Both the position numbers and the translations under genes were made by a program. Shown one piece after another: positions 23,118 to 32,289 of a DNA stretch of 38,563 nucleotides. Each line of letters starts with the position of its first letter. The stretch's first letter is position 1. The notes beneath the pieces were generated by a model. That model saw only the letters and a list, made by a program, of their open reading frames with translations. It did not search any database and was not told where the DNA came from. The stretch is from Bacteroidota bacterium. GTDB lineage: Bacteria; Bacteroidota; Bacteroidia; Flavobacteriales_E; Vicingaceae. Location of the stretch: assembly GCA_016183805.1 (NCBI GenBank), contig JACPDX010000024.1, forward strand, positions 1 through 38,563, in the 5' to 3' direction.

Positions 23118-24329
23118 TTAATTTTCTTCTTTTTGTTTTTTAAAGTCGTCGAAATTAAACATCAAACTAAAACGCATGGTATTTGCCAAAGGATTGTTTT
23201 GAGTTGTTGCAATTAAGTAGGAAAAATCTAAACTAAATACACTCATTTTTAAACCAGCTCCAAAAGTAAGATACTTCCTGTTCCCTTTCGTTACATGTTC
23301 ATGAAAATAACCTGCTCTTACAGCAAATTGTTTGTTATACCAATATTCCAGTCCGGCAGATAAATTATACTCTCTTAATTCTTCTGACATACCTCCGGGT
23401 GCGTCATAAAACGATTGCATAATTCCACTCATTACAGAAACATTTGGGTCTTTGCCTGATTCAATAATTGGCTCATTAGTTATTGGATCTAATTCAGGAC
23501 TACCTTGATCATCAGTTTTATAAATTGGCGGGGTCGGAACCAATAATTTATTTATATCAGTAATAATTGCAATAGAATTATAATCATCCAAAACAAAAGC
23601 AAGAGATTGACCCAACTTCATATTTATGGGAATAAAATCTTTGTTTGCATCATCGGTATAGGAGATTTTTGCCCCAATATTAGAAAGATTTAACCCCACA
23701 TTAAAGATAGCTTCTTGTCCGAATAATTCAACATCTGGATTGGTATAAAATGCACTAACATCTACTGCAAATGAAGTTCCTGCTCTGGTACTAGACCCAC
23801 TTACATCAATACCTCCGGTAAGATTTGAGTATATATATCTGGCGGCAATACCTCCTGAAAAATTATCACTCAATTTTCTTGCGTAGGCAACATCAACCGC
23901 AAATTCATTCGGTCTAAAATCGCCCAAAGCATTACCTACATCATCGGTAAATTTTATATCTCCCAATGAAAAATACCTTAATGAGGCTGCTAATGTGTGG
24001 TCTTTACCTAATTTTTTATAAAAACTAACATATGACAAACTGATATCCGGAACTAATTGTTTAAGCCATGGGGAATAGGATATAGATAATCCCATATCTT
24101 TATCAATAAAAGCAAGTTTTGACGGATTCCAATGAATTGAATTTGCATCTGGAGATGTTGCCACACCAGCATCTCCTAATGCACCAGCTCTTGAATCTGG
24201 AGCAATCAATAAAAAAGGTACTGCTGTTGTAATGGTATTCAATTGTAAGTCGCTCCTACCCAGCGTACTTTGTGCGTTTATACTTGTTAATGATAAACCC
24301 AAAATCAATCCAAAAAAAATCTTTTTCAT
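23118..24329 (-). CDS. porV: Type IX secretion outer-membrane protein PorV
   Basis: This 403-residue outer-membrane beta-barrel protein of the PorV/LptO family brings T9SS cargo to the PorU attachment complex. It has a signal peptide (about 1-19) and the family's N-terminal block 'AVPFLLIAPDSRAGALGDAG', followed by 'SIHWNPSKLAF' and alternating strands to the C-terminus. It lies downstream of porU and upstream of ispF on the same strand. A -7 box (TATATTTG, minus strand, plus 24351-24358) lies upstream, suggesting its own start in addition to read-through from porU. Confidence 0.93.
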   Translation of the reverse strand: MKKIFFGLILGLSLTSINAQSTLGRSDLQLNTITTAVPFLLIAPDSRAGALGDAGVATSPDANSIHWNPSKLAFIDKDMGLSISYSPWLKQLVPDISLSYVSFYKKLGKDHTLAASLRYFSLGDIKFTDDVGNALGDFRPNEFAVDVAYARKLSDNFSGGIAARYIYSNLTGGIDVSGSSTRAGTSFAVDVSAFYTNPDVELFGQEAIFNVGLNLSNIGAKISYTDDANKDFIPINMKLGQSLAFVLDDYNSIAIITDINKLLVPTPPIYKTDDQGSPELDPITNEPIIESGKDPNVSVMSGIMQSFYDAPGGMSEELREYNLSAGLEYWYNKQFAVRAGYFHEHVTKGNRKYLTFGAGLKMSVFSLDFSYLIATTQNNPLANTMRFSLMFNFDDFKKQKEEN

Positions 24330-24350
24330 TTACTAATTTTATAAAAAAAG

Positions 24351-24358
24351 CAAATATA
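24351..24358 (-). promoter_or_regulatory. -7 box upstream of porV
   Basis: Minus-strand TATATTTG, 21 nt upstream of the ATG. No clear -33 TTG at the right spacing. Confidence 0.5.
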
Positions 24359-24424
24359 CATTTATTTAATAGTTGCTTTATAGTTTTTAAACCATCAAAA
24401 CGATAAGGTTTTGATATTATTGTT

Positions 24425-27400
24425 TTATCTTAAAATAACTAATTTTTCATATTTATCTGCCATTGATAAGTTTTCTGCCCTAACTTTTAAATGGTAAATA
24501 TATACTCCTCTTGCTAATCTATCTCCATAATCATCAAGCCCATCCCAAGTTATTGAAGTAGATCTAAAACCTTCGTTAAATAGATTTTTTTCAATCGTTT
24601 TGACTAATTTACCAGACACCGTAAAAACTTGAACTTGAACAAAGAGTTGTTTATTTGCTTGATTATGCTCAAACCAAAATTCGGTATGGGTTGTAAATGG
24701 ATTGGGGTAATTATAAACCCTGCTTAAAACAACATCTTTTGCTTTTACAACATTAAATTCAGTTGTTACTTCGCGTGAGTTGTTGTAAACATCCCACACT
24801 TTAAGTGTCAACTTATGTCGCCCCTCCTCTAACTCTTTAAATGGAAATTTAATGGTGCCTTTCTGATAACTATTTAAATCTGCTTCATAATAATTATTTA
24901 ATACAAAGGCATCATCTGTTTTATCATCCAAAACAGCAACAATATCATGACCTATACCATTTCCTACCATGTTAATTCCATGCAAATCGCTCACATAAGC
25001 TACAAGAGATGGATTTTCATCTGTTAATCCACCAAACACAAATGATTTATCATTCATGTACAATTCTACTTCCGGACCCTCATTATCTTCTACAAAATTT
25101 GCAGAAGTTCCTCCAATATAAAAATCAGTAAAATATCCATTTGCATCCTCAACTTGATTTTCAGCATAATAGCTGACTTTCCCTTTGCCAAAATTATAAC
25201 CGATATCTTTTGGTACAATAAAAGAAAATGAAAAATCGCCATTAGAAACACTAACTTTACCTTTAAACAATTTGCTTATTTGAGAATTAAATACAAAAGG
25301 TGATACTCCACCATCATTTTTCAATGTAGTTATCGTTTTACTTTTATCAAATACAGTAGGATATATTGTTCCGTTATAGTTAGTTAGTTTATTTCCATTT
25401 TCATCTTGAACATAACCTTCAAGGGATACTTTTTGTAGTGCTCTTACCGTGTCCAGAGTTGTTGTTATTACAGCTCCATTAAATTTTGTTGTCTTAACAT
25501 CATGTTTAGGATATGCTAACTTTAAAGCTGGGTCACCTAATAATGTAAAGTTTCTGTTGTTTGAATTTGAAGCATTCAAATTTTTAGTTATTCTAAAAAT
25601 TTCACCAATTGTTCTTTCTTCATTATTTAGCTCTATAAATACATTTTCGTAAAAACTTTTGTTTAAATAAAAATTTGGGCTAGAATACACCAATCTAACT
25701 GTTGTTAATAATCCTATTGCCCCTGCTTTATTAATCAAAACCAATTCTCCCGCAGATGTTCTTTGAGGGTCATCAAATCGACTAAATTCACAAGTTGCTG
25801 TAATTACCAAAGGCAAATTGGTGGTTTTTTCCAATTTATTTATATCGCCAACTGTTAATACCCTTTCGTGAGCCCATCCTGTTTCACCTCCATGACCGGT
25901 ATAATTAATCATTAGCGAACCATCCTCAAAAGCTTTGATAATTTCTTTATTTACATCAGGATATCTATCCCCTCCGGGTGTTGACTCTTGCTTAAAAGCA
26001 TCAAAAAATATTTTATAAGGATTATATTCTGGGTTATCATTCTCTACCATTGTTGCTAATTGATTAGCCTGATTCATGTGTTCATTGGAATCTTCATCAT
26101 CACCAATAAATGTAATTTGATTTCGCCAATCCTTCATGGTTGAAGGATAATAATAATTTAACACTTTATTAGTAACATTATTTGCTTCTTGCTGGCTTTT
26201 AACCGGAAACCGTCCTATTCCAATATCAACAAGCTCAACCCCAAAAGTCCATTTACCTTCATTATTATCTAATAGCCCAAAATAATCATCTGTAACTAAA
26301 GAGCCTATTATACCCAATGAATTTGTTGATTGATAAGTAGGTATAAAATTTGAATTTCCAGCAATCCTATTTTTATTATCATACGAACCATCTCCAAAAA
26401 GTAACAAATGTTTAGGTAATTCTTCTGTTGTTGTTGCTCTGTCGTAAAACATTTTCATTAAACTTCTTATCGCTACCGGATCTTGAGAACCGGAAGAAAA
26501 TTCATTATAAATTTGTTGTGTAGTAACCACTAAAACAGTCATTCCTTCTTGTCTGTGAAAATCTGCAATTTGTTCTGCTTGACCTAAAAAATCTGGATGA
26601 CTTACTATTACAAAGTCTTGTTGCGATAACCCATGTAGATTTTGATTGTCTATCTTACCCAAAAGATATACTTGTGTTTCAAAATTATTGGTTAATGCAA
26701 CAAATTCTCTAAGAGTATCAGTTGCTGCAACATACGATATGGAATTATTTTGTGTGAATTGTTGTGCTTTTATATTTAAAGGGTCGGTAATATCCCAAAT
26801 TTGAACAATATTATTAGCATTAGTAATATTAAATTGACTCACATTTCCGGTTCCAACAGAATTCAAATCTCTAAAAAACAACTGATTACCTGTCATTTTC
26901 AAATTTCTTCTTGCATTCAATTGTATGGCATCCAACCAAGCAATTGATGAAGAATTTGGTTTGTTATATCTTATTTTAACATCAATTAATTCTGATGAAG
27001 GACTAAAACTAAAAGAGCCTTGCCCAGAATTAGCATATTGACAGCTGTAGCAGCTTGTAACTACCGAATTAAATCTGATTTTAAGTGAATTACTTCCCGA
27101 AAAAACATCAAAAGAATTCAGCGAACTAGTATCAGAACTTCTTCCGGCACCAATAGTTTTGATATATACAGGACTTGATAAATCAATATTAGGAACATTA
27201 AAAACAAAGTCATACTCTGTTTTAATGTCAAAAACTTCACCATACCAATCCTGCCCCGATTTAATAAGGTTTAAATTATCCTTTTCATAAAACTGATATT
27301 CATTAAATGTATTTACTATTTTATTCGGAGATTGTGAAGACGAGGTTGATAAAATTCTTTTGGGTGGTTCATTTGTATTTGAAACAGTAATAAAATAATA

Positions 27401-28234
27401 TGTTGTATCGCTATGTCTATTTAATTGATGAAAAAATAAATTATTACTGGAATTTAAATTAATAGCATTCGGACTTTGTCCATAAAATAAAATATAATCA
27501 GCAGAATTGAATACACCATCATTTTCTCCCTCTACATAAATAGCATTTTGCATTAAATCATCATGTCTAAATTCAGAATTAATTTCAGGTAACATTTTTC
27601 CGCCATTACCATAAATCTTAATATTTTGAGGATTAATAACATCTACATCAACTCCTAAATCTTTTAAAAAAGAATAGGTTAATTTAAAAACTCCATCTTT
27701 TAAAACACCAATTTTATACCAATCGCCCGAAGCTAATACAGAGTTTTGGACAGTCTGTTTTAAATTAGATTTGTATATTATATTTTTACCTGTTGTATTT
27801 ATCTTTAATTTTATATTAACCACACGTTGATAAACACCTAATTTTTTATTGTACATAATAGGTGTAAAAGAAATTATACCAAAATTTTGTTTTTTACTAA
27901 CCGAATTTGAAAATTTAACATCAATTTCATTTTCTATAAATGATAATCCTGATACATTTTCAATACTTTCAAATTCAATAGTTGAAAATTCAATATTTAT
28001 CACTTCAACACTAGCTATCTCTTGGTTTACTAAACTCAATTGTTTTGAGTAAAAGGGTAAAAAGTCTTTCTCATGATTATACTGAGCATTTTCAAATGAT
28101 AGAAAAGTACGACCTTTGGTACCTAAAAAATCATTTGTAACATTTTCATGCCAAATAATTTTTTCATCTATTAAATTATTTTGAGAAATTAATAAGAAAG
28201 GAGTGAAAATGAATAAGAAAATAAGTAATTTCAT
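24425..28234 (-). CDS. porU: Type IX secretion system sortase PorU (C25 peptidase family)
   Basis: This is a 1269-residue protein with a signal peptide (about 1-17). PorU removes the C-terminal sorting domain of T9SS cargo and attaches cargo to the surface. The gingipain-like C25 catalytic region is in the middle: His in 'INYTGHGGETGWAHERVL' (about residue 780) and the nucleophile Cys in 'ATCEFSRFDDPQ' (about 814). Both catalytic residues are present. A C-terminal type A-like domain ends the protein ('YNYPNPFTTHTEFWF', 'RLARGVYIYHLKV'). The length is normal for PorU. It is divergent from the porP/sprF-gldJ pair across 178 bp. Confidence 0.94.
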   Translation of the reverse strand: MKLLIFLFIFTPFLLISQNNLIDEKIIWHENVTNDFLGTKGRTFLSFENAQYNHEKDFLPFYSKQLSLVNQEIASVEVINIEFSTIEFESIENVSGLSFIENEIDVKFSNSVSKKQNFGIISFTPIMYNKKLGVYQRVVNIKLKINTTGKNIIYKSNLKQTVQNSVLASGDWYKIGVLKDGVFKLTYSFLKDLGVDVDVINPQNIKIYGNGGKMLPEINSEFRHDDLMQNAIYVEGENDGVFNSADYILFYGQSPNAINLNSSNNLFFHQLNRHSDTTYYFITVSNTNEPPKRILSTSSSQSPNKIVNTFNEYQFYEKDNLNLIKSGQDWYGEVFDIKTEYDFVFNVPNIDLSSPVYIKTIGAGRSSDTSSLNSFDVFSGSNSLKIRFNSVVTSCYSCQYANSGQGSFSFSPSSELIDVKIRYNKPNSSSIAWLDAIQLNARRNLKMTGNQLFFRDLNSVGTGNVSQFNITNANNIVQIWDITDPLNIKAQQFTQNNSISYVAATDTLREFVALTNNFETQVYLLGKIDNQNLHGLSQQDFVIVSHPDFLGQAEQIADFHRQEGMTVLVVTTQQIYNEFSSGSQDPVAIRSLMKMFYDRATTTEELPKHLLLFGDGSYDNKNRIAGNSNFIPTYQSTNSLGIIGSLVTDDYFGLLDNNEGKWTFGVELVDIGIGRFPVKSQQEANNVTNKVLNYYYPSTMKDWRNQITFIGDDEDSNEHMNQANQLATMVENDNPEYNPYKIFFDAFKQESTPGGDRYPDVNKEIIKAFEDGSLMINYTGHGGETGWAHERVLTVGDINKLEKTTNLPLVITATCEFSRFDDPQRTSAGELVLINKAGAIGLLTTVRLVYSSPNFYLNKSFYENVFIELNNEERTIGEIFRITKNLNASNSNNRNFTLLGDPALKLAYPKHDVKTTKFNGAVITTTLDTVRALQKVSLEGYVQDENGNKLTNYNGTIYPTVFDKSKTITTLKNDGGVSPFVFNSQISKLFKGKVSVSNGDFSFSFIVPKDIGYNFGKGKVSYYAENQVEDANGYFTDFYIGGTSANFVEDNEGPEVELYMNDKSFVFGGLTDENPSLVAYVSDLHGINMVGNGIGHDIVAVLDDKTDDAFVLNNYYEADLNSYQKGTIKFPFKELEEGRHKLTLKVWDVYNNSREVTTEFNVVKAKDVVLSRVYNYPNPFTTHTEFWFEHNQANKQLFVQVQVFTVSGKLVKTIEKNLFNEGFRSTSITWDGLDDYGDRLARGVYIYHLKVRAENLSMADKYEKLVILR

Positions 28235-28256
28235 CTTAATTTTTAAAGAATTTGAA

Positions 28257-28290
28257 CAAATTTACACTTTATAAAGTCTTTATTTTACAA
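28257..28290 (-). promoter_or_regulatory. porU promoter
   Basis: On the minus strand TTG (plus 28288-28290), a 23-nt spacer, and TAAATTTG (plus 28257-28264) fit the Bacteroidota consensus, though the spacer is at the long end. Confidence 0.6.
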
Positions 28291-28325
28291 TAAAGTTAAT
28301 GAAAAACGAAACATTTTTTTAAATA

Positions 28326-28360
28326 TTGTTTTAATAAGTATTCCAAATTTAATACATTTG
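28326..28360 (+). promoter_or_regulatory. Promoter of the porP/sprF-family gene
   Basis: TACATTTG (28353-28360) is a good -7 box. TTG at 28326-28328 is 24 nt upstream, slightly far. The gene starts 52 nt after the box. Confidence 0.5.
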
Positions 28361-28412
28361 GAACTTCATAAAACATTTTTACGTAAAAGTGTTTGTATGA
28401 AATAAGATATTT

Positions 28413-29375
28413 ATGGGGAAATCTTTTATAAGTAAACAATTATCATTTGTGGCGTTAATGCTTCTTACGATAAATTTATTCGGACAAGATCCAGAGTTTA
28501 CTCAATTTTATGCAAATCCGTTATATTTAAACCCTGCATTTGCTGGATCAGCTAACTGTCCCAGAATTTCATTAAATTACCGTAATCAATGGCCTGGAAT
28601 AAGTGGGTCGTTTATTACATCCAGTGCCTCTTACGACCAACACATTGACAACTTATCCGGAGGTATAGGGCTTATTGTATTAAATGATAGAGCAGGTGAA
28701 GGAACATTAAATACTACAACCGTTAGCGGAATGTACTCTTATCAACTCCCTGTTACTAGAAGATTTTCTATTAAAGCTGGTTTACAAGCAACTTGGGCAC
28801 AAAAATCTGTTGATTGGAGTAAGTTAACTTTTGGAGACATGATTGATGCTAGAAGAGGTTTTGTTTATAACACCAATGAAGTAAAAAGAGATGCCCCTGC
28901 TAGCTATGTTGATTTTTCAGCCGGAATATTAGGTTATAGCGACAAATACTTTGTAGGTATTGCCGTTCATCATTTAACAGAACCCAACGAATCGGTAATT
29001 AAGGGTGAGAGTCCTCTACCTAGAAAATATACATTCCATGCTGGTGCAGTGATTCCACTTGAAGGAAAAGGTGATGTCGCTTCTATTTCTCCCAACTTAT
29101 TAGTACGAATCCAACAAGATTTTAAACAAATAAATTTTGGCATGTATTACTCAAAAGGTCCTATTATTGGTGGTTTATGGTATAGAAATTCAGATGCTTT
29201 TATTACTCTAATTGGAATTCAAACAGGAATATTAAAATTTGGGTATAGCTATGATATTACCATTTCAGATCTTACCAATAAAACAGCTGGTTCTCACGAA
29301 CTGTCTTTAGGATTACAGTTTGACTGCAAACCAAAAAAGAGAAAATTTAGAACAATAAGTTGTCCTTCTTTTTAG
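28413..29375 (+). CDS. PorP/SprF family T9SS membrane protein
   Basis: This 320-residue outer-membrane beta-barrel has a signal peptide (about 1-24, ending LFGQ) and the family signature 'DPEFTQFYANPLYLNPAFAG' just after it. Also visible are 'NYRNQWPGISGSF' and the ending 'ELSLGLQFDCKPKKRKF'. Family members work with T9SS adhesins, SprF being needed to export SprB. Which cargo this one serves is unclear, since PorP/SprF genes are usually multicopy. It is divergent from porU and followed by gldJ after 37 nt, and gldJ has its own promoter. Confidence 0.93.
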   Translation: MGKSFISKQLSFVALMLLTINLFGQDPEFTQFYANPLYLNPAFAGSANCPRISLNYRNQWPGISGSFITSSASYDQHIDNLSGGIGLIVLNDRAGEGTLNTTTVSGMYSYQLPVTRRFSIKAGLQATWAQKSVDWSKLTFGDMIDARRGFVYNTNEVKRDAPASYVDFSAGILGYSDKYFVGIAVHHLTEPNESVIKGESPLPRKYTFHAGAVIPLEGKGDVASISPNLLVRIQQDFKQINFGMYYSKGPIIGGLWYRNSDAFITLIGIQTGILKFGYSYDITISDLTNKTAGSHELSLGLQFDCKPKKRKFRTISCPSF

Positions 29376-29390
29376 TTTATTATATATTTG
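29360..29390 (+). promoter_or_regulatory. gldJ promoter
   Basis: TTG at 29360-29362, a 20-nt spacer, then TATATTTG at 29383-29390: an excellent Bacteroidota promoter. It overlaps the 3' end of the upstream gene. The start is near 29396, giving a leader of about 17 nt. Confidence 0.78.
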
Positions 29391-29412
29391 CATAACATAA
29401 ACCTTTTTAATT

Positions 29413-30909
29413 ATGAAACTTAGACAATTAAATTCCTTAATATTTATATTTTCAGTATCATCTGTTTTATTTTTTACATCTTGTAAAAGAGAACAATCGG
29501 GTGCTACAGGATGGGAATATAACAATTCTAAAAATGGTGGCTTTCAAAAAGTACCGTATTTAGAACAAGAAACTGGTCCCGGATTAGTATTAATTGAAGG
29601 TGGTAGATTTACCATGGGTAGAGTTGAACAAGAAGTTAATTACGATTGGAACAATATACCACGAACAGTAACTGTTTCTTCTTTTTATATGGACGAAGTT
29701 GAAGTAACCAACTTTTTCTATTTAGAATATCTTTACTGGTTAGAAAGAGTATTTAGTGCTGATTATCCTGAAGTTCAACACAAAGCCTTGCCTGATACGT
29801 TAGTTTGGAGAAGTAAATTAGCATATATGGAGCCTTACGTTGACTTTTACTTAAGACATCCAGCTTACCGAGACTATCCTGTAGTTGGTGTAAATTGGTT
29901 ACAAGCAAATGATTTTTGCTCTTGGAGAACAGACCGTGTTAACGAATTAATTTTAATTAGAGAGGGATTATTTGAGCATTATCCAAATCAAATTAATGAA
30001 GATAACTTTAACACTAAAGCTTATATGGCCGCTCAGTATGAAAGTGGGAAACGTGTTGATGGTATCCCAGATTTAAATCCAAACATGGAATACAGAAATG
30101 TTAGAATGGAAGATGGTATTTTATTACCTGAATATCGTTTACCTACAGAAGCTGAATGGGAATATGCTGCTTATGCACTTATTGGAAATACTATTGATGA
30201 ATTAATTCCTGATAGGAAACTATACCCATGGAATGGTCATGCGGTTAGAAATTCAAATGAAAATTACATAGGTCAAATCTTAGCAAACTTTAAAAGAGGT
30301 CAAGGTGACAACATGGGTGTAGCTGGAAAGCTAAATGACAATGCTGATATAACTAACCCTGTTTACGCATATTGGCCAAATGATTATGGTTTATATAATA
30401 TGGCTGGAAACGTTTCTGAATGGGTTATGGATGTTTTTAGACCATTATCAATGGAAGATAACGATGATTTTAGACCATTTAGAGGTAATGTTTATCAAAC
30501 AAAATTGTTGGATGAAGATGGTGCTATTGCCGAAAAAGACAGTTTAGGAAGACTTATCTACAGAAATGTTGATCCACAATTAGATAACTTACAAGCAAGA
30601 AGAAACTATAGAAAAGCTGATAATATCAATTATGCTGATGGTGATTGGGAATCTAATATTAATTGGACAAGTGGTGTAGATAACCCAGACTTTGCTAAAG
30701 AAGATAACAAATTACAAATGTATGATTTTGGTGAAACCACACGAGTAAGTGATAAAGCCAGAGTTTACAAAGGAGCATCATGGAAAGATAGAGCATACTG
30801 GGCTGTACCCGGAACAAGAAGGCATTTGTTAGAAGACCAATCTACTTCTTTTATTGGATTTAGATGTGCAATGACAAGAGTTGGTAGCCCAGTTGGTTTA
30901 GGATATTAA
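29413..30909 (+). CDS. gldJ: Gliding motility lipoprotein GldJ
   Basis: This 498-residue lipoprotein is needed for gliding and T9SS function in flavobacteria. The signal peptide ends in a lipobox (LFFTSC, Cys at about residue 21). The rest resembles the formylglycine-generating/sulfatase-modifying fold: 'LIEGGRFTMGRVEQEVNYDW' (about 56-75), 'GVNWLQANDFCSWRTDRVNE', 'LPTEAEWEYAAYA', 'GNVSEWVMDVFRP' and a C-terminal 'GASWKDRAYW'. As in other GldJ proteins the fold appears structural rather than enzymatic. murF follows after a strong terminator. Confidence 0.94.
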   Translation: MKLRQLNSLIFIFSVSSVLFFTSCKREQSGATGWEYNNSKNGGFQKVPYLEQETGPGLVLIEGGRFTMGRVEQEVNYDWNNIPRTVTVSSFYMDEVEVTNFFYLEYLYWLERVFSADYPEVQHKALPDTLVWRSKLAYMEPYVDFYLRHPAYRDYPVVGVNWLQANDFCSWRTDRVNELILIREGLFEHYPNQINEDNFNTKAYMAAQYESGKRVDGIPDLNPNMEYRNVRMEDGILLPEYRLPTEAEWEYAAYALIGNTIDELIPDRKLYPWNGHAVRNSNENYIGQILANFKRGQGDNMGVAGKLNDNADITNPVYAYWPNDYGLYNMAGNVSEWVMDVFRPLSMEDNDDFRPFRGNVYQTKLLDEDGAIAEKDSLGRLIYRNVDPQLDNLQARRNYRKADNINYADGDWESNINWTSGVDNPDFAKEDNKLQMYDFGETTRVSDKARVYKGASWKDRAYWAVPGTRRHLLEDQSTSFIGFRCAMTRVGSPVGLGY

Positions 30910-30931
30910 CAATAAAATACTAATTACTTTA

Positions 30932-30970
30932 AAAATCCCTTTTGATAGTTTCAAAAGGGATTTTTTATTT
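30932..30970 (+). terminator. Rho-independent terminator after gldJ
   Basis: A 14-bp perfect stem (30932-30945 with 30951-30964) has a 5-nt loop, and the T-rich stretch TTTATTTTT follows. It ends 8 bases before the murF start, so murF must have its own start or depend on read-through. Confidence 0.9.
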
Positions 30971-30977
30971 TTGAACC

Positions 30978-32255
30978 ATGATGAACGTAGAAGATTTATA
31001 TAAGATATATCAAGAACATCCTATTATTAGTACTGATACCCGAAAAATATTAGACGAATGTTTATTTTTCGCATTAAAAGGAGAAAATTTTGATGCCAAT
31101 GAATTTGCTGAAACAGCAATTAATAAAGGTGCTAGTTTCTCAATAATTGACAATAAAAAATATTGTTCATCTGATAAGTGCATCCTTGTTGATAACGTTT
31201 TAGAAACACTTCAAGAATTAGCTAACTACCACAGAAAACAATTAAATATCCCTATTATTGGAATAACAGGTTCAAACGGTAAAACAACTACTAAAGAGTT
31301 AATTTATGCTGTACTTTCAAAAAAGTATAACACAGTTGCGACACACGGCAACTTAAACAATCATATCGGGGTTCCTTTAACCTTACTTTCCATTCCAAAA
31401 AATTGCGAAATTGCTATTATAGAAATGGGGGCTAACCACATTGGCGAAATCGAACAACTGTGTAAAATAGCTGAACCTAATTTTGGAATAATTACGAACA
31501 TAGGAACTGCACATATAGAAGGATTTGGTAGTAGAGAAGGCGTAATTAAAGCAAAAAGTGAACTTTATCATTTCATAAAAAAAACAAAAGGAACTATTTT
31601 TTTAAATAGTGATGATGAGTTATTGGTTTCTTTAGCTAAAGAAATAAGTGCTATAAAATACTCCAAAAACGAAATAAGTAATATCAATTCAAATCCTTTT
31701 CTTTCGTTTTTCTTGGCAGCTTTGAAAATCAAAACTCAACTTTATGGTGAATATAACATACCAAACATATTAGCAGCAATTAAAATTGGAGAATATTTTA
31801 ATGTTGAGAAAAAAGCTATTAAAGCTGCTTTAGAAAATTATGTTTCTACTAATAATCGTTCTCAGATAGTAAAATTAGCCAACCATACTTTATATTTAGA
31901 TGCATATAATGCGAACCCAACCAGTATGAACGCTGCTATTGATACTTTCTCAACATTAGACGTGCCAAATAAGTTTTTAATACTTGGTGATATGTTAGAA
32001 TTAGGGCATGTTAGCCAAGATGAACATCAAAAAATTGCAGATAAAATTCACAACTTAAACTTGCAAGCTTTACTAGTTGGAAATGAATTTCAACAAATAA
32101 AAAACAAATACCATTTTACCGCAGTAAAAAATACAGATGAAGCTATTTTATGGTTAGCAAATCAACTTGATTTCTTTAAATCAATTTTGATAAAAGGTTC
32201 GAGGGGAATTCGATTGGAAAAAGTGAGTGAGTTTATACAAAAAAAGGAGTCTTGA
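30978..32255 (+). CDS. murF: UDP-MurNAc-tripeptide:D-Ala-D-Ala ligase
   Basis: This 425-residue cytoplasmic ligase adds the D-Ala-D-Ala dipeptide to the peptidoglycan precursor. The ATP-binding loop is 'GITGSNGKTTTKELIYAVLS' (about 96-115). 'VATHGNLNNHIGVPLTLLSI' and 'AIIEMGANHIGEI' follow, and the C-terminal domain has 'LYLDAYNANPTSMNAAI'. Two in-frame ATGs (30978, 30981) leave the exact start ambiguous. The last codons and stop lie inside a hairpin (32231-32277). Confidence 0.95.
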   Translation: MMNVEDLYKIYQEHPIISTDTRKILDECLFFALKGENFDANEFAETAINKGASFSIIDNKKYCSSDKCILVDNVLETLQELANYHRKQLNIPIIGITGSNGKTTTKELIYAVLSKKYNTVATHGNLNNHIGVPLTLLSIPKNCEIAIIEMGANHIGEIEQLCKIAEPNFGIITNIGTAHIEGFGSREGVIKAKSELYHFIKKTKGTIFLNSDDELLVSLAKEISAIKYSKNEISNINSNPFLSFFLAALKIKTQLYGEYNIPNILAAIKIGEYFNVEKKAIKAALENYVSTNNRSQIVKLANHTLYLDAYNANPTSMNAAIDTFSTLDVPNKFLILGDMLELGHVSQDEHQKIADKIHNLNLQALLVGNEFQQIKNKYHFTAVKNTDEAILWLANQLDFFKSILIKGSRGIRLEKVSEFIQKKES

Positions 32256-32277
32256 GGTTCCTTTTTTTTGTATAAAC
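32231..32277. terminator. Bidirectional terminator between murF and the convergent dehydrogenase
   Basis: The left arm (32231-32248, GTTTATACAAAAAAAGGA) pairs with the right arm (32259-32277) over 18 bp with a single bulged T, closing a 10-nt loop that holds the murF TGA. A T-run of eight sits in the right arm, and the complementary A-run serves the opposite direction. It therefore overlaps the murF coding end. Confidence 0.8.
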
Positions 32278-32289
32278 TTGTTTGACTTA

